DNA of 32,954 nucleotides, taken from assembly GCA_024276745.1 (NCBI GenBank), contig JAJRWN010000117.1:1-32954 (forward strand), given 5' to 3'. The translations under genes were made by a program, and so were the position numbers. The notes beneath the pieces are model-generated. The model did no database searches and was not told the DNA's origin. It saw only the letters and a list, made by a program, of their open reading frames with translations. Below are positions 8,482 through 19,225 of the stretch, one piece after another. Source of the DNA: Bacteroidota bacterium (lineage in GTDB: Bacteria; Bacteroidota; Bacteroidia; Chitinophagales; S012-47). The stretch's first letter is position 1, and each line of letters begins with the position of its first letter.

Positions 8482-11244
8482 ATGATAAAAGCAATGCCTG
8501 ACATTGAAATAATCGGAGCACGGGAGAATAATTTAAAAAACGTGCATGCCCGAATACCATTTGGCCGTTTTATAGTAGTAACAGGAGTAAGCGGATCCGG
8601 AAAATCATCGTTAATCATAGATACTTTATATGCAGAAGGACAAAGAAGATACGTAGAGTCTTTATCTTCTTATGCCAGGCAATTTTTAATGCGCATGAAC
8701 AAACCCGATGTTGATTACATCAAAGGCATTTGTCCTGCCATTGCCATTGAGCAAAAAGTCAGTAGTGGTTCTTCAAGATCAACGGTTGGTTCTTTAACAG
8801 AAATTTACAGTTATTTAAAGTTATTGTATGCCCGTATAGGGAAAACCATATCACCGGTATCGGGGAAAGAAGTAAAAAGGCATCAGGTAAGTAATGTGGT
8901 TAATTTTATCATGGATAAGGATGACAATACACCCGTTTATATAACATTTCCCATTCAGCAAAGAGAAGAAGAAAAAGCTTTGGAAATATTAATCGCCAAA
9001 GGATATTCAAGACTTATTTTGAATGATAGCATACATACAATATCCTCGCTACTCGAAGATCAGATAAAAATCAAGCAAGCGAATATTCAGGTATTGGTTG
9101 ATCGCCTAATCGTCAACAAAAAGCAAAAGGAGCTACCCAAACGAATAGCTGATTCTGTTCAATCGGCTTTTAATGATGGTAATGGTATTTGTGCTGTGTC
9201 TATTATTGGAGAAAAACTGTACACTTTTTCCAACAAATTTGAAATGGACGGAATGATATTTGAAGAAGCAAGCGAACATCTTTTTAGTTTCAACAGTCCT
9301 TACGGAGCTTGTAAGACCTGTGAAGGCTTTGGAAATATTATTGGTATCAGCGAAACCTTGGTCATTCCCAACCGGAGGCTTTCAGTTTATGAAGGAGCTG
9401 TTGTATGCTGGAGAGGAGAAAAAATGAAACAATGGCAAGAGAAGCTGATTAAGTATGCCGGTAAAGCTGGTTTTCCAATACACAAAGCCATAAGAGATCT
9501 TAGCGAAGCCGAATATAAAATGCTTTGGGATGGTTGTACCTATTTTAAAGGGATTAATGATTTCTTCCGTTTTGTTGAAGAAAATACTTATAAAATTCAA
9601 TACCGCGTATTACAATCAAGGTTTAGAGGAAAAACGATTTGTCCTGATTGTAATGGGAATCGATTAAGAAAAGAAGCCGGATATGTTAAAATAAATGGCA
9701 AGAGTATCACAGAACTTGCTCAAATGTCAATAGCAGATTTGCTATCTTTTTTTGATACACTTTCTCTTTCCGAACACGAAATATCAATAGCAAGCCGGTT
9801 GGTTGATGAGATCAAACTCAGACTTACTTTTATGATGGATGTAGGATTAAGCTATCTTTCGCTGAAACGGGTTTCCAATACCCTGAGTGGTGGAGAAACG
9901 CAACGGATTAATCTGACCCGTTCCTTAGGGTCTAATCTTACGAGTTCATTGTATATTCTCGATGAACCCAGCATTGGATTACATCCGAGAGATACGGGAA
10001 AACTAATCAAAACCTTACAAAAACTCAGAGATTTGGGCAATACCGTGGTTGTAATTGAACACGATGAATCTATCATGCAAGCAGCCGATCATTTGATTGA
10101 TATGGGACCAAAAGCCGGGAGAAACGGAGGTGAAATTGTAGATAAAGGTACCCTGGATGAAATTTGTAAGCGTGGTAAAAGTTTAACGGCAAAATACCTG
10201 AATGGGAGCTTAAAAATTCCGGTACCTGCAATCAGGCGTCAGCCGGTAAATCACATTCACTTATCGGGTGTAGGATTGCACAATTTGAAAGACATAAACG
10301 TTTCTTTCCCGCTCAATTGTTTTGTATTGCTAAGCGGAGTAAGTGGCTCGGGAAAAACTTCATTATTGATTCAGACCTTGTATCCGGCCTTAAAAAATTA
10401 TCTGTTAAACGGTTCTACAAATGGGCTTACCTATAACGAGCTCAGTGGCGATTTATCACAGATAAGCCGTGTGGAGCTGATAGATCAACATCCTATCGGA
10501 AGATCGAGCCGGTCAAACCCCGTTACTTATGTTAAGGCTTACGATATTATCCGGGAGCTTTTTTCTGTTCAATCTTTATCAAAAGTCAGAGGTTTTAAAC
10601 CAAAATTCTTTTCATTCAATGTGGATGGCGGAAGATGCGAAAATTGTAAAGGTGAAGGGGAAACAGTAGTCGAAATGCAATTTCTAGCTGATGTACATCT
10701 TACTTGCGAAGATTGTGAGGGAAAGCGATTTAAACCGGAGGTGCTTGAAGTAAAATATAAGGGTAAAAATATTTTTGAAGTGCTTGAAATGACAGTTGAC
10801 GAAGCTATCGGTTTTTTTGACGGACATAAAGAATTAATCAAACGCTTAAAACCACTTCAGGATGTAGGATTAGGTTATATCACATTGGGTCAATCGTCAA
10901 GTACATTAAGTGGTGGTGAAGCTCAGCGGGTAAAACTTGCATCTTTTCTTGGTCATGGATCCAACACCAATCCGGTATTATTTCTTTTCGATGAACCAAC
11001 AACGGGTTTACATTTTCAAGATATCCAGAAGTTGCTCAATTCTTTTAATGCATTGATTGAAGCCGGACACAGCATTATCGTAATCGAACATAATGATGAA
11101 GTAATAAAATCGGCCGATTGGGTAATTGATATCGGTCCTGATGGAGGATTGAATGGAGGAGAGATTGTGTTTCAGGGCAGACCCGAAGATCTTATCAATT
11201 GTAAAGAATCGTTAACCGGAAAATATTTAAAAGCCAAACTATAG
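8482..11244 (+). CDS. uvrA: Excinuclease ABC subunit A
   Basis: Two ABC ATPase modules (VTGVSGSGKSSLIIDTLYAEGQRRYVESLSSYARQFL; LSGVSGSGKTSLL), two signatures (NTLSGGETQRI; STLSGGEAQRV), and the zinc motif CENCKGEG...CEDCEGKRF. The track start at 8416 is a TTG; ATG 8482 (MIKAMPDIEIIGARENNLKN) fits UvrA N-termini better. Confidence 0.95.
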   Translation: MIKAMPDIEIIGARENNLKNVHARIPFGRFIVVTGVSGSGKSSLIIDTLYAEGQRRYVESLSSYARQFLMRMNKPDVDYIKGICPAIAIEQKVSSGSSRSTVGSLTEIYSYLKLLYARIGKTISPVSGKEVKRHQVSNVVNFIMDKDDNTPVYITFPIQQREEEKALEILIAKGYSRLILNDSIHTISSLLEDQIKIKQANIQVLVDRLIVNKKQKELPKRIADSVQSAFNDGNGICAVSIIGEKLYTFSNKFEMDGMIFEEASEHLFSFNSPYGACKTCEGFGNIIGISETLVIPNRRLSVYEGAVVCWRGEKMKQWQEKLIKYAGKAGFPIHKAIRDLSEAEYKMLWDGCTYFKGINDFFRFVEENTYKIQYRVLQSRFRGKTICPDCNGNRLRKEAGYVKINGKSITELAQMSIADLLSFFDTLSLSEHEISIASRLVDEIKLRLTFMMDVGLSYLSLKRVSNTLSGGETQRINLTRSLGSNLTSSLYILDEPSIGLHPRDTGKLIKTLQKLRDLGNTVVVIEHDESIMQAADHLIDMGPKAGRNGGEIVDKGTLDEICKRGKSLTAKYLNGSLKIPVPAIRRQPVNHIHLSGVGLHNLKDINVSFPLNCFVLLSGVSGSGKTSLLIQTLYPALKNYLLNGSTNGLTYNELSGDLSQISRVELIDQHPIGRSSRSNPVTYVKAYDIIRELFSVQSLSKVRGFKPKFFSFNVDGGRCENCKGEGETVVEMQFLADVHLTCEDCEGKRFKPEVLEVKYKGKNIFEVLEMTVDEAIGFFDGHKELIKRLKPLQDVGLGYITLGQSSSTLSGGEAQRVKLASFLGHGSNTNPVLFLFDEPTTGLHFQDIQKLLNSFNALIEAGHSIIVIEHNDEVIKSADWVIDIGPDGGLNGGEIVFQGRPEDLINCKESLTGKYLKAKL

Positions 11245-11246
11245 CA

Positions 11247-12769
11247 TTAAGGATTCAGCCGCCCGTACATTCTCGGGAAAGGAATTGTTTCGCGTACATG
11301 GTGGATATCACAAATCCACCCTACAAAACGCTCCAGGCCCAATCCAAAACCGGCATGAGGAACAGATCCATAACGTCTTAAATCAAGATACCATTCAAAC
11401 ACATCGACCGGTAAGTTTTGTTCTTTAATCCGTTGAATAAGAAGCTCTTTATCGTTTTCTCTTTCCGAGCCACCTACTATTTCACCAAATCCTTCAGGTG
11501 CAAGCACATCCACCCCTTTCACAAAGCGATCATCATCGGCACGTTTCATATAAAATGCTTTAATTTCTACCGGCCAGTTATAAACCATAACAGGAGTAGA
11601 AAACAAGCGGGTAAGCACCGTTTCGTCAGAACCGCCAAAATCATTTCCAAAAGAAAAATTTCTTGCTGATTCAATCCATTGAGGAATATTGGAAGCTTTT
11701 TCTTCCATTTCTTTTAATTCGGCTTTCAATTTATCGATACGGGCCAAATTCCAATTTCTTTCTCCTTTTTTCATACTGCCCGAAGCCACCTTACTTTCTC
11801 GTTCTGCAATTTCTTTCCGCTGTTCTTCTATTTGGGTATGCAAAGCATCCAAATCATTTTGAAGCGTAGTTAAACTGTTTAAGCCGTTCACATCTTGTTC
11901 ACCTCTTAAAATTTTTACAGCATCGGTATAGGTAATTCTTGGAAATGGTTCACTGACTTTGGCTAATGATTCGGTATTTCGTCCAAGCACTTCAAGGGCT
12001 AAATGGCAATTCGACAATACATCATTTACAACAAAACGAATCATGTCCTCAATCAAATCCATATCCATATCCAAATCGTAAAATGCCATTTCGGGTTCAA
12101 TCATCCAAAACTCAGACAGATGTCGTCTGGTTTTCGATTTTTCGGCTCTAAAGGTAGGGCCGAAAGTATAAATCCGTCCCATAGCCATAGCCATAGCTTC
12201 GCCATATAACTGACCGGATTGTGTTAAATAGGCAGGCTGACCATAAAAATCGGTTTCAAACAAAGTACTTGTTCCTTCAACAGCATTGCCGGTAAAAATG
12301 GGTGCATCCATTTGCACAAAACCTCTTTCCTGGAAAAACCGGTGAATCGTGAAAATAATGTGATTTCTGATTTTTAAAATAGCCCATTGCCTGCGTGATC
12401 TAAGCCATAGATGCCTTTGATCCATCAAAAACTCAACCCCATGCTCCTTTTTACCAATCGGATATTCTTCAGACAGGTGAATGAGCGAAAAATGATTTAC
12501 TTGTATTTCATATCCGCCAAATTGTTTTTCATCTTTCAATACCAGGCCCCGGATGTCAACAGCACTTTCGAGTGTGGTATGTTTGGCAAGATCAAATACT
12601 TCACTTGTAAATTGATTTTCATTAATAACACACTGCACAAATCCACTTCCATCGCGCAATAAAATAAAAACCAAACCTTTACTGGTTCTTTTGTTCATTA
12701 CCCAACCCTTTAAGCGAATTTCTTTCCCTTCGTATTGTGACAATTGGTCGATATATGCAATCTTCATTA
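11247..12769 (-). CDS. asnS: Asparaginyl-tRNA synthetase
   Basis: Class II aaRS: RGWVMNKRTSKGLVFILLRDGSGFVQCV, FTGNAVEGTSTLFETDFYGQPAYLTQSGQLYGEAMAMAMGRIYTFGPTFRAEKSKTRRHLSEFWMIEPEMAF, GFGLGLERFV. ATG at 12769 (MKIAYIDQLSQYEGKEIRLKGWV) preferred over the track start 12803. Confidence 0.95.
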
Positions 12770-12901
12770 ATTTTAATTTAGGAATGAAAAACAAAATTAA
12801 CATTTATCTGAATTGCAATGCAGCCAAAATATTGAAACAAATACATGCTGAAACAAAAAACTAATCTTATGAACGGGCTTTCGTAAATTTGAGGCCATAT
12901 T

Positions 12902-14371
12902 ATGTTACATCAACGACTATCGCAAAAACAAACTCAAAAGCTGTCGCCTCAACAGATACAGCTGATGAAGATGTTGCAAATTCCGGCTGCCAACCTCGAG
13001 CAAAGGGTAAAAGAAGAATTGGAAGCCAATCCGGCCCTGGAACAAGTGGACAATTCACTTGATAATGATACCAACGAAGAAGCCTGGGAGAATAAGGAAG
13101 AAAATCCGGAGGAAAAGGAAGAAAATGAGAAACGTGATGAAATTGATATGAGCGAATACTACTCGGAAGATGACGATGTAGCTGATTATAAATTTAATGC
13201 CAATAATTACTCGAAAGATGATGAATCGAGAGTTATACCGGTAAAAGTAAATCATACTTTTCACGAAAATCTCATCAAACAATTAGGACTTCGAAGATTA
13301 GATGACCGGAAAAGAAAAATTGCCGAACAACTAATCGGCAGCATAGGAGATGATGGATATCTCAGACGCGATTTATTGGCCATTGAAGATGATTTGGCCT
13401 TTTCAGATAATTTGATTTGCGAACAGGAAGAACTTGAAGAAGTTTTAGAAATTATTCAAAGCCTCGATCCTCCCGGTGTAGGAGGCAGAAATTTACAAGA
13501 ATGTTTACAGCTTCAACTCGAAAGGAAACGACAAACCGAAGCCGTAAGGAATGCATTGCGCATTATTGAAAATCAATTTGATGCATTTGCCAAGAAACAT
13601 TACGACCGGTTGGCTCGCTCATTAAAACTAAGCGATGAAGCACTCAGATTGGCCATTGATGAAATTTTAAAACTTAATCCTAAACCCAGTGGCAGTGCCG
13701 GTGATTCGGAAAAAGCCAATCAATATATAATTCCTGATTTTATCATTACTAATGAAGAAGGTGAATTGCATCTTACACTCAATGCAAGAAATGCACCTGA
13801 TCTTCGCATTAGCGGTACTTTCAAGGAAATGATTGATACTTACACAAAGACCAAAAAACCGGATAAAGAAGCCAAACAGGCCATTCTTTTTATTAAACAA
13901 AAAATTGATTCTGCCAAGTGGTTTATTGAAGCGATAAAACAAAGACAAAATACGCTTTATAAAACCATGAGTACTTTGATGAAATATCAATACGAATTCT
14001 TCCTCACCGGTGATGAGACCACCATCAAACCTATGATATTGAAAGACATTGCCGATAAAATAGGTATGGATATATCTACCGTATCGCGGGTAGCCAACAG
14101 CAAATATGTGCAAACAGAATTTGGAACATACTCTTTAAAATTTTTCTTTTCAGAATCTTTAAGCACCGAAAGTGGTGATGAAGTATCGACCCGTGAGGTT
14201 AAAAAAATTCTGAGTAACATGATTGCTGAAGAAGATAAAAAGAAACCTTTATCTGATCAAAAACTGATGGAAAAATTACGGCAAAAAGGCTATAATATTG
14301 CAAGAAGAACCGTGGCTAAATACCGGGAACAACTGAACATACCCGTAGCACGGCTTAGAAAAGAACTATAA
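12902..14371 (+). CDS. rpoN: RNA polymerase sigma-54 factor
   Basis: Region I LSPQQIQLMKMLQIPAANLEQRVKEELEANPALE, acidic region II, SLDPPGVGGRNLQECL, RpoN box ARRTVAKYRE. Confidence 0.97.
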   Translation: MLHQRLSQKQTQKLSPQQIQLMKMLQIPAANLEQRVKEELEANPALEQVDNSLDNDTNEEAWENKEENPEEKEENEKRDEIDMSEYYSEDDDVADYKFNANNYSKDDESRVIPVKVNHTFHENLIKQLGLRRLDDRKRKIAEQLIGSIGDDGYLRRDLLAIEDDLAFSDNLICEQEELEEVLEIIQSLDPPGVGGRNLQECLQLQLERKRQTEAVRNALRIIENQFDAFAKKHYDRLARSLKLSDEALRLAIDEILKLNPKPSGSAGDSEKANQYIIPDFIITNEEGELHLTLNARNAPDLRISGTFKEMIDTYTKTKKPDKEAKQAILFIKQKIDSAKWFIEAIKQRQNTLYKTMSTLMKYQYEFFLTGDETTIKPMILKDIADKIGMDISTVSRVANSKYVQTEFGTYSLKFFFSESLSTESGDEVSTREVKKILSNMIAEEDKKKPLSDQKLMEKLRQKGYNIARRTVAKYREQLNIPVARLRKEL

Positions 14372-14373
14372 GT

Positions 14374-14994
14374 ATGAGCCATATAAGCCGTATATTTTCA
14401 ATCCTCCTTCACCCTTTGCTGATACCGATTTACGGTATTTTAATTTTATTTAATGCATTTCCCGAGATTTTTGATTATCTGGCATATCCAAAATCTCAAA
14501 TCTTAATCAGGATTGTTGTGAATATGGTTTTATTTCCTCTATTTGCCATGTTTTTACTTTCTGCACTGGGATTTGTAAAAGGCATTGGATTGAATGGACA
14601 AAAAGACCGAACTGCTGCATTATTGCTTATTTTATTCTTTTATATCTGGACAGCCGTTTCTTTTTGGTTTGATGATTATACCAGCAAATTGGTGATTATG
14701 TGGGTACTCGGTATCACCATTGCTACCGTATTGGCATTTTTGACAAATATCCTTTTCGGTAAATTAAGCTTGCATACTTTAGCAATGGGTGTGTTTACAG
14801 GCTTTATGCTTAGTATTTTGCCATTAAGCTTGTTCAATCTCGAATGGCTTTTGCTCTTGGTTATCTTAATGTCAGGCATAACGGGAACAATCGGAATTAT
14901 TCATCATCAACACAGCAATTCAGAGGTTTACGGTGCTTATATGCTGGGGGTATTCAGCCAGTTGATTGCTCTGCAAATGGTGCTTAATTTCTAA
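14374..14994 (+). CDS. Conserved multi-TM membrane protein of unknown function
   Basis: 206 aa, several hydrophobic helices; begins 2 nt after the rpoN stop. Confidence 0.65.
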   Translation: MSHISRIFSILLHPLLIPIYGILILFNAFPEIFDYLAYPKSQILIRIVVNMVLFPLFAMFLLSALGFVKGIGLNGQKDRTAALLLILFFYIWTAVSFWFDDYTSKLVIMWVLGITIATVLAFLTNILFGKLSLHTLAMGVFTGFMLSILPLSLFNLEWLLLLVILMSGITGTIGIIHHQHSNSEVYGAYMLGVFSQLIALQMVLNF

Positions 14995-15560
14995 TCTGTC
15001 GATTCCCCAATACTGTTAGATTCTTCAGTATGTAAATCGGTTAATTTAGGTAAATCATCGGCAGAATTAATTCCAAAATAATTCATAAATGTTTCACTGG
15101 TTGCATAAAGCAAGGGGCGGCCTGGTGTAGCAGCTCTTCCCTTAATATCAACCAAACCTTTTTCTAATAATTTATTCAGTGTGTAATCACAATTTACACC
15201 TCTTATGCTTTCTATTTCGGATTTTGTAACCGGCTGTTTATAGGCAACAATAGAAATTGTTTCTAAAGCAGCAAGAGATAAATTTTTATTAGACCGGATG
15301 TTTAATAAGGTAGCAATAAGGGGATGGAATTCTGATTTTGACAAGAATTGATAACCGCCACCGGTTTTGTACAATTGAAACGAAAATCGAGCATCGGCAT
15401 ATTGATTAATCAAATGGTTAATGGCATTTTCAATCAAGTGGGTTTCGATAAAATCTTCACCATTACTGTTTTTTACTAAAACCTGCGTAATTTCCTGTAT
15501 GCTTACCGGTTTATCGCTGCTAAATATTAGTGCTTCTATTTTCCGTTCCAAATGCTCCAT
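14991..15560 (-). CDS. scpB: Segregation and condensation protein B
   Basis: EALIFSSDKPVSIQEI; LAALETISIVAYKQPVTKSEIESIRGVNCDYTLNKLLEKGLVDIKGRAATPGRPLLYATSETFMNYFGI. Confidence 0.95.
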   Translation of the reverse strand: MEHLERKIEALIFSSDKPVSIQEITQVLVKNSNGEDFIETHLIENAINHLINQYADARFSFQLYKTGGGYQFLSKSEFHPLIATLLNIRSNKNLSLAALETISIVAYKQPVTKSEIESIRGVNCDYTLNKLLEKGLVDIKGRAATPGRPLLYATSETFMNYFGINSADDLPKLTDLHTEESNSIGESTD

Positions 15561-15617
15561 GAAGCGGTAAAATTAGCAAAAGCAGAGTAATCTATTAATA
15601 GTAAACCGTAATAATGA

Positions 15618-16502
15618 TTAAGCGTTCAATGCCGCAGCACCACTTACTATTTCTATGAGCTCAGTAGTAATGGCATCTTGCCTTGCCCGGTTATAGGTTA
15701 ATCTTAAATCGCGCAACAATTCATTTGCATTTTCTGTAGCCTGATCCATTGCAGTCATCCGGGCACCATGTTCGGAAGCCACGGTATCGAGCAGCATTCT
15801 GTAAAAATTAGTTCTTAACATCAGTGGTAACAATTCCGCTATGAGCTTATCCCGGTCAGGTTCAAAAATAAAATCTGTTTTTGTTTTTGATGAGAGATCA
15901 CTTTCAACTTTGATAATGGGTAAAAATTGCTCGATTTGGAATACTTGTGAAGCTGCATTTTTAAACCGGCTATAAACCACGTCAACCCGGTCGAATTCAC
16001 CACTAAGAAATGAATCGGTTAAAAAATTGCTCACTTTATTGGCCGCATCGTAAGATAAATCGTGTAACAAATGTACATGATCAGATATTACATTTCCACT
16101 CCATTTGGCAAAGTAATCATTTCCTTTTTTTCCAATCGTGAGTATCGTTACCTGGCCATTTTCAAATTGATTTGCATATTGTTCTTTGGCAAGATTTTCA
16201 GCTTTTCGGTTAATATTCGTATTGAAGCTTCCACATAAACCCCGGTCAGAAGTTAAAACTACAATCAAAATATGCTTAAGTTTTCTGGATTCAGCTAAAT
16301 CTAAAGACATTTGCCCGTCTAATGCAGCGGCCAGATTGCCTAAAATATTGTTCATTTTTTTGGCATAAGGTCTCATCTGTATAATAGCATCCTGAGCTCT
16401 CCTGAATTTGGCAGCCGAAACCATTTTCATGGCTTTAGTGATTTGCTGCGTTGACATCACAGATTTTATTCGGCCTCTTACTTGTTTTAAATTAGCTGGC
16501 AT
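15618..16502 (-). CDS. atpG: F0F1 ATP synthase subunit gamma
   Basis: IKSVMSTQQITKAMKMVSAAKFRRAQ; TSDRGLCGSFN; C-terminal YNRARQDAITTELIEIVSGAAAL. Confidence 0.97.
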   Translation of the reverse strand: MPANLKQVRGRIKSVMSTQQITKAMKMVSAAKFRRAQDAIIQMRPYAKKMNNILGNLAAALDGQMSLDLAESRKLKHILIVVLTSDRGLCGSFNTNINRKAENLAKEQYANQFENGQVTILTIGKKGNDYFAKWSGNVISDHVHLLHDLSYDAANKVSNFLTDSFLSGEFDRVDVVYSRFKNAASQVFQIEQFLPIIKVESDLSSKTKTDFIFEPDRDKLIAELLPLMLRTNFYRMLLDTVASEHGARMTAMDQATENANELLRDLRLTYNRARQDAITTELIEIVSGAAALNA

Positions 16503-16537
16503 GGAAATGTATTTTTTCCTGATTCAAGGGCTGTAGT

Positions 16538-18118
16538 CTACGATTTATAATTTACAATCAATTCGCTAGCAAGTTTTTCAATTGTAGCGGTAATCTCATC
16601 AGTAAGCTTTCCTGAAGCCAAAGTAGTTAATACTTCCGGATGAGTAGCTTGCAACTGATCGAGAAATTCATGCTCAAATTCAATAATCTTATTAACCGGA
16701 ACCTCTAATAATAAACCTTTTACACCAAGATAAATAATTGCAATTTGGCGAGCTACGGGAACCGGAGAAAACTGAGCTTGTTTTAAAATCTCCACATTTC
16801 TAATTCCTTTATCCAAGGTTGCCTGAGTAGCGGCATCCAAATCAGAACCAAATTTTGAAAAAGCTTCGAGTTCACGAAATTGTGCTTGATCCAGTTTTAA
16901 GGTGCCGGCAACTTTTTTCATCGATTTAATTTGAGCATTTCCACCTACACGGGATACCGAAATACCTACATTAATAGCCGGGCGGATACCCGAATTAAAG
17001 AGGTTCGATTCCAGGAATATTTGTCCGTCAGTAATAGAAATTACATTGGTAGGAATATAAGCCGAAACATCGCCCGCCTGAGTTTCAATAATGGGCAATG
17101 CGGTTAAGGAGCCTCCTCCTTTCACCAAATGCTTGATAGATGCAGGCAAATCATTCATTTGAGCTGCCACCTTATCACTGTTAATCACTTTAGAAGCTCT
17201 TTCCAACAAGCGTGAATGCAAATAGAATACATCACCGGGATAGGCTTCACGACCCGGAGGTCTTCTTAAAAGCAAAGATACTTCCCGGTACGAAACGGCT
17301 TGCTTCGATAAATCATCATAAATAATCAAAGCAGCTCTTCCGGTATCGCGAAAAAATTCACCGATAGCACAACCCGCATAAGGAGCATAAAATTGCAGTG
17401 GTGCAGGGTCTGAGGCCGTTGCCGATACAATAACCGTATAATCCATGGCACCATGGCTTTCAAGGGTTTTAGCCAATTTAGCCACAGTAGAACCTTTTTG
17501 ACCTATTGCTACATAAATACAATAAACCGGTTCGCCCCGGTCATAAAATTCTTTTTGATTAATGATAGTATCAATGGCAATAGCCGTTTTCCCGGTTTGA
17601 CGGTCACCAATAATTAATTCACGTTGTCCCCGTCCGATGGGTATCATGGCATCGATAGCTTTAATACCGGTTTGCAATGGTTCCGATACCGGTTCGCGAT
17701 AAATAACACCGGGTGCTTTTCGTTCAATGGGCATTTCGAAACGTTCTCCGGTAATAGGTCCCTTTCCGTCAATCGGTTCTCCCAGTGGATTAATAACCCG
17801 CCCCAGCATTGATTCTCCTACTTGTATGGAAGCAATGTGTTTGGTACGCTTTACCGTATCACCTTCTTTAATAGACTCTGAACTACCCATTAGCACCACG
17901 CCTACATTGTCTTCTTCAAGGTTCAAAACAACGGCCTGAACACCATTTTCAAATTCTACCAGTTCACCGGCTTTTGCTTCGTTCAGACCATAGATACGGG
18001 CAATGCCATCGCCTACCTGTAGCACGGTACCTACCTCTTCGAGTTCTAATGTAGTTTTAAATCCAGCAAGTTGTTGTCTAAGAATTGCCGATATTTCATC
18101 CGGTTTTACATCTGCCAT
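16538..18118 (-). CDS. atpA: F0F1 ATP synthase subunit alpha
   Basis: [61 protein letters not shown]. Confidence 0.98.
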   Translation of the reverse strand: MADVKPDEISAILRQQLAGFKTTLELEEVGTVLQVGDGIARIYGLNEAKAGELVEFENGVQAVVLNLEEDNVGVVLMGSSESIKEGDTVKRTKHIASIQVGESMLGRVINPLGEPIDGKGPITGERFEMPIERKAPGVIYREPVSEPLQTGIKAIDAMIPIGRGQRELIIGDRQTGKTAIAIDTIINQKEFYDRGEPVYCIYVAIGQKGSTVAKLAKTLESHGAMDYTVIVSATASDPAPLQFYAPYAGCAIGEFFRDTGRAALIIYDDLSKQAVSYREVSLLLRRPPGREAYPGDVFYLHSRLLERASKVINSDKVAAQMNDLPASIKHLVKGGGSLTALPIIETQAGDVSAYIPTNVISITDGQIFLESNLFNSGIRPAINVGISVSRVGGNAQIKSMKKVAGTLKLDQAQFRELEAFSKFGSDLDAATQATLDKGIRNVEILKQAQFSPVPVARQIAIIYLGVKGLLLEVPVNKIIEFEHEFLDQLQATHPEVLTTLASGKLTDEITATIEKLASELIVNYKS

Positions 18119-18144
18119 TTTATCTTTGTTTTCTTATTATTGAG

Positions 18145-18684
18145 TTATGCTTTAAATTCTTTTTCCAGTAAATCCAATTGATATTTTATGCTTGCATCAA
18201 TTTGTTTGTTTTCAAATGTTAATTTAAATCCACCAATTATATCTTCATCAATACGTTGTTGCAAATCAATTTTTTCCATGTTCAATGCTGCCTTCATTTC
18301 ATCACTAATTCGTTGAGTCAAATCAGGATTAACAGGGCTTGCGGTAGTTAATGCTACATGCTCTATTTTCTTAATTACTTCATATTGAGCAATAAATGCT
18401 TTGGCTATGGAGAATAAATACATTTCGCGCTTTTTACGCAATATTATTTTTATAAAATCCATAGTTATTGAATTAATCTTATCGATAAAAATCAATTCAA
18501 GTACTTTTTGTTTTTTATCGGTATGAATAATGGGCGAATGCAACATAAGTTCCAAATCGCGAGAACTGTCAATAGCACTGTTTAACAAATAAAAGTCTTT
18601 GTAAATCAGCTCCAATTGATTCCGTTCAATTGACAAATCAATAATTGATTTTGCGTAGCGATGTGCTAATCGATGGTTTATCAT
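18145..18684 (-). CDS. atpH: F0F1 ATP synthase subunit delta
   Basis: LAHRYAKSIIDLSIE... and C-terminal IIGGFKLTFENKQIDASIKYQLDLLEKEF; position in the atp operon. Confidence 0.93.
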   Translation of the reverse strand: MINHRLAHRYAKSIIDLSIERNQLELIYKDFYLLNSAIDSSRDLELMLHSPIIHTDKKQKVLELIFIDKINSITMDFIKIILRKKREMYLFSIAKAFIAQYEVIKKIEHVALTTASPVNPDLTQRISDEMKAALNMEKIDLQQRIDEDIIGGFKLTFENKQIDASIKYQLDLLEKEFKA

Positions 18685-18696
18685 GCGGATTTCAGC

Positions 18697-19197
18697 TTAG
18701 TTTTGATTAAAATCTAAATCTTCAATCAGTTTTTTCATATAGCTTTCCTGTTCAGCTTGCCCGGCCAGTTCTTTTTGTAGCAATTTACTGGCAATATTCA
18801 ATGCCAATTTACCGGATTGTATTTTCAGTTCTGCAATAGCTGCTTGTTTTTGATTGTCGATATCTTGCTTTGCATCAGCCGCCAGTTTACGTGCAGCATC
18901 CGAAGCTTTTTCAATAGCATCAGCTACAATTTTATCCGCATTTTCTTTTGCTGCTTTCAATATTTTGCTTCTCTCCTCGCGTGCTTTTTGCAACAGTTTT
19001 TCATTGTCTGCACTCAATGCAGCCATTTCTTCTTTGACCTTTTCGGCTGTTCTTAAAGCTTCATCTATCGAGTTTTCACGTTCTCTTACCGCATTAATAA
19101 TAGGTTTCCATGCATATTTGCTAAGCAGGAATAAAACCAACAGGAATACAATTGTAGTCCAAAAAATTAATCCAAATTGAGGAAGTAGTAAATCCAT
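18697..19197 (-). CDS. atpF: F0F1 ATP synthase subunit b
   Basis: PQFGLIFWTTIVFLLVLFLLSKYAWKPI N-terminal TM helix followed by a long charged helix; operon position. Confidence 0.95.
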   Translation of the reverse strand: MDLLLPQFGLIFWTTIVFLLVLFLLSKYAWKPIINAVRERENSIDEALRTAEKVKEEMAALSADNEKLLQKAREERSKILKAAKENADKIVADAIEKASDAARKLAADAKQDIDNQKQAAIAELKIQSGKLALNIASKLLQKELAGQAEQESYMKKLIEDLDFNQN

Positions 19198-19225
19198 TGA
19201 TATACTTTGTTTGTTAATTAAAAAG

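Noticed and set aside
13667-14113. 148-aa minus-strand ORF antisense to rpoN
   Set aside because: Frame is open only because of rpoN codon composition; no recognisable domain; rpoN is unambiguous.
15592-15601. CTATTAATAG palindrome between atpG and scpB
   Set aside because: Short AT-rich palindrome; not convincing as an operator or terminator.
18854-19180. 108-aa plus-strand ORF antisense to atpF
   Set aside because: Shadow ORF of a clear AtpF gene; low-complexity Ser/Phe/Ala composition and no independent support.
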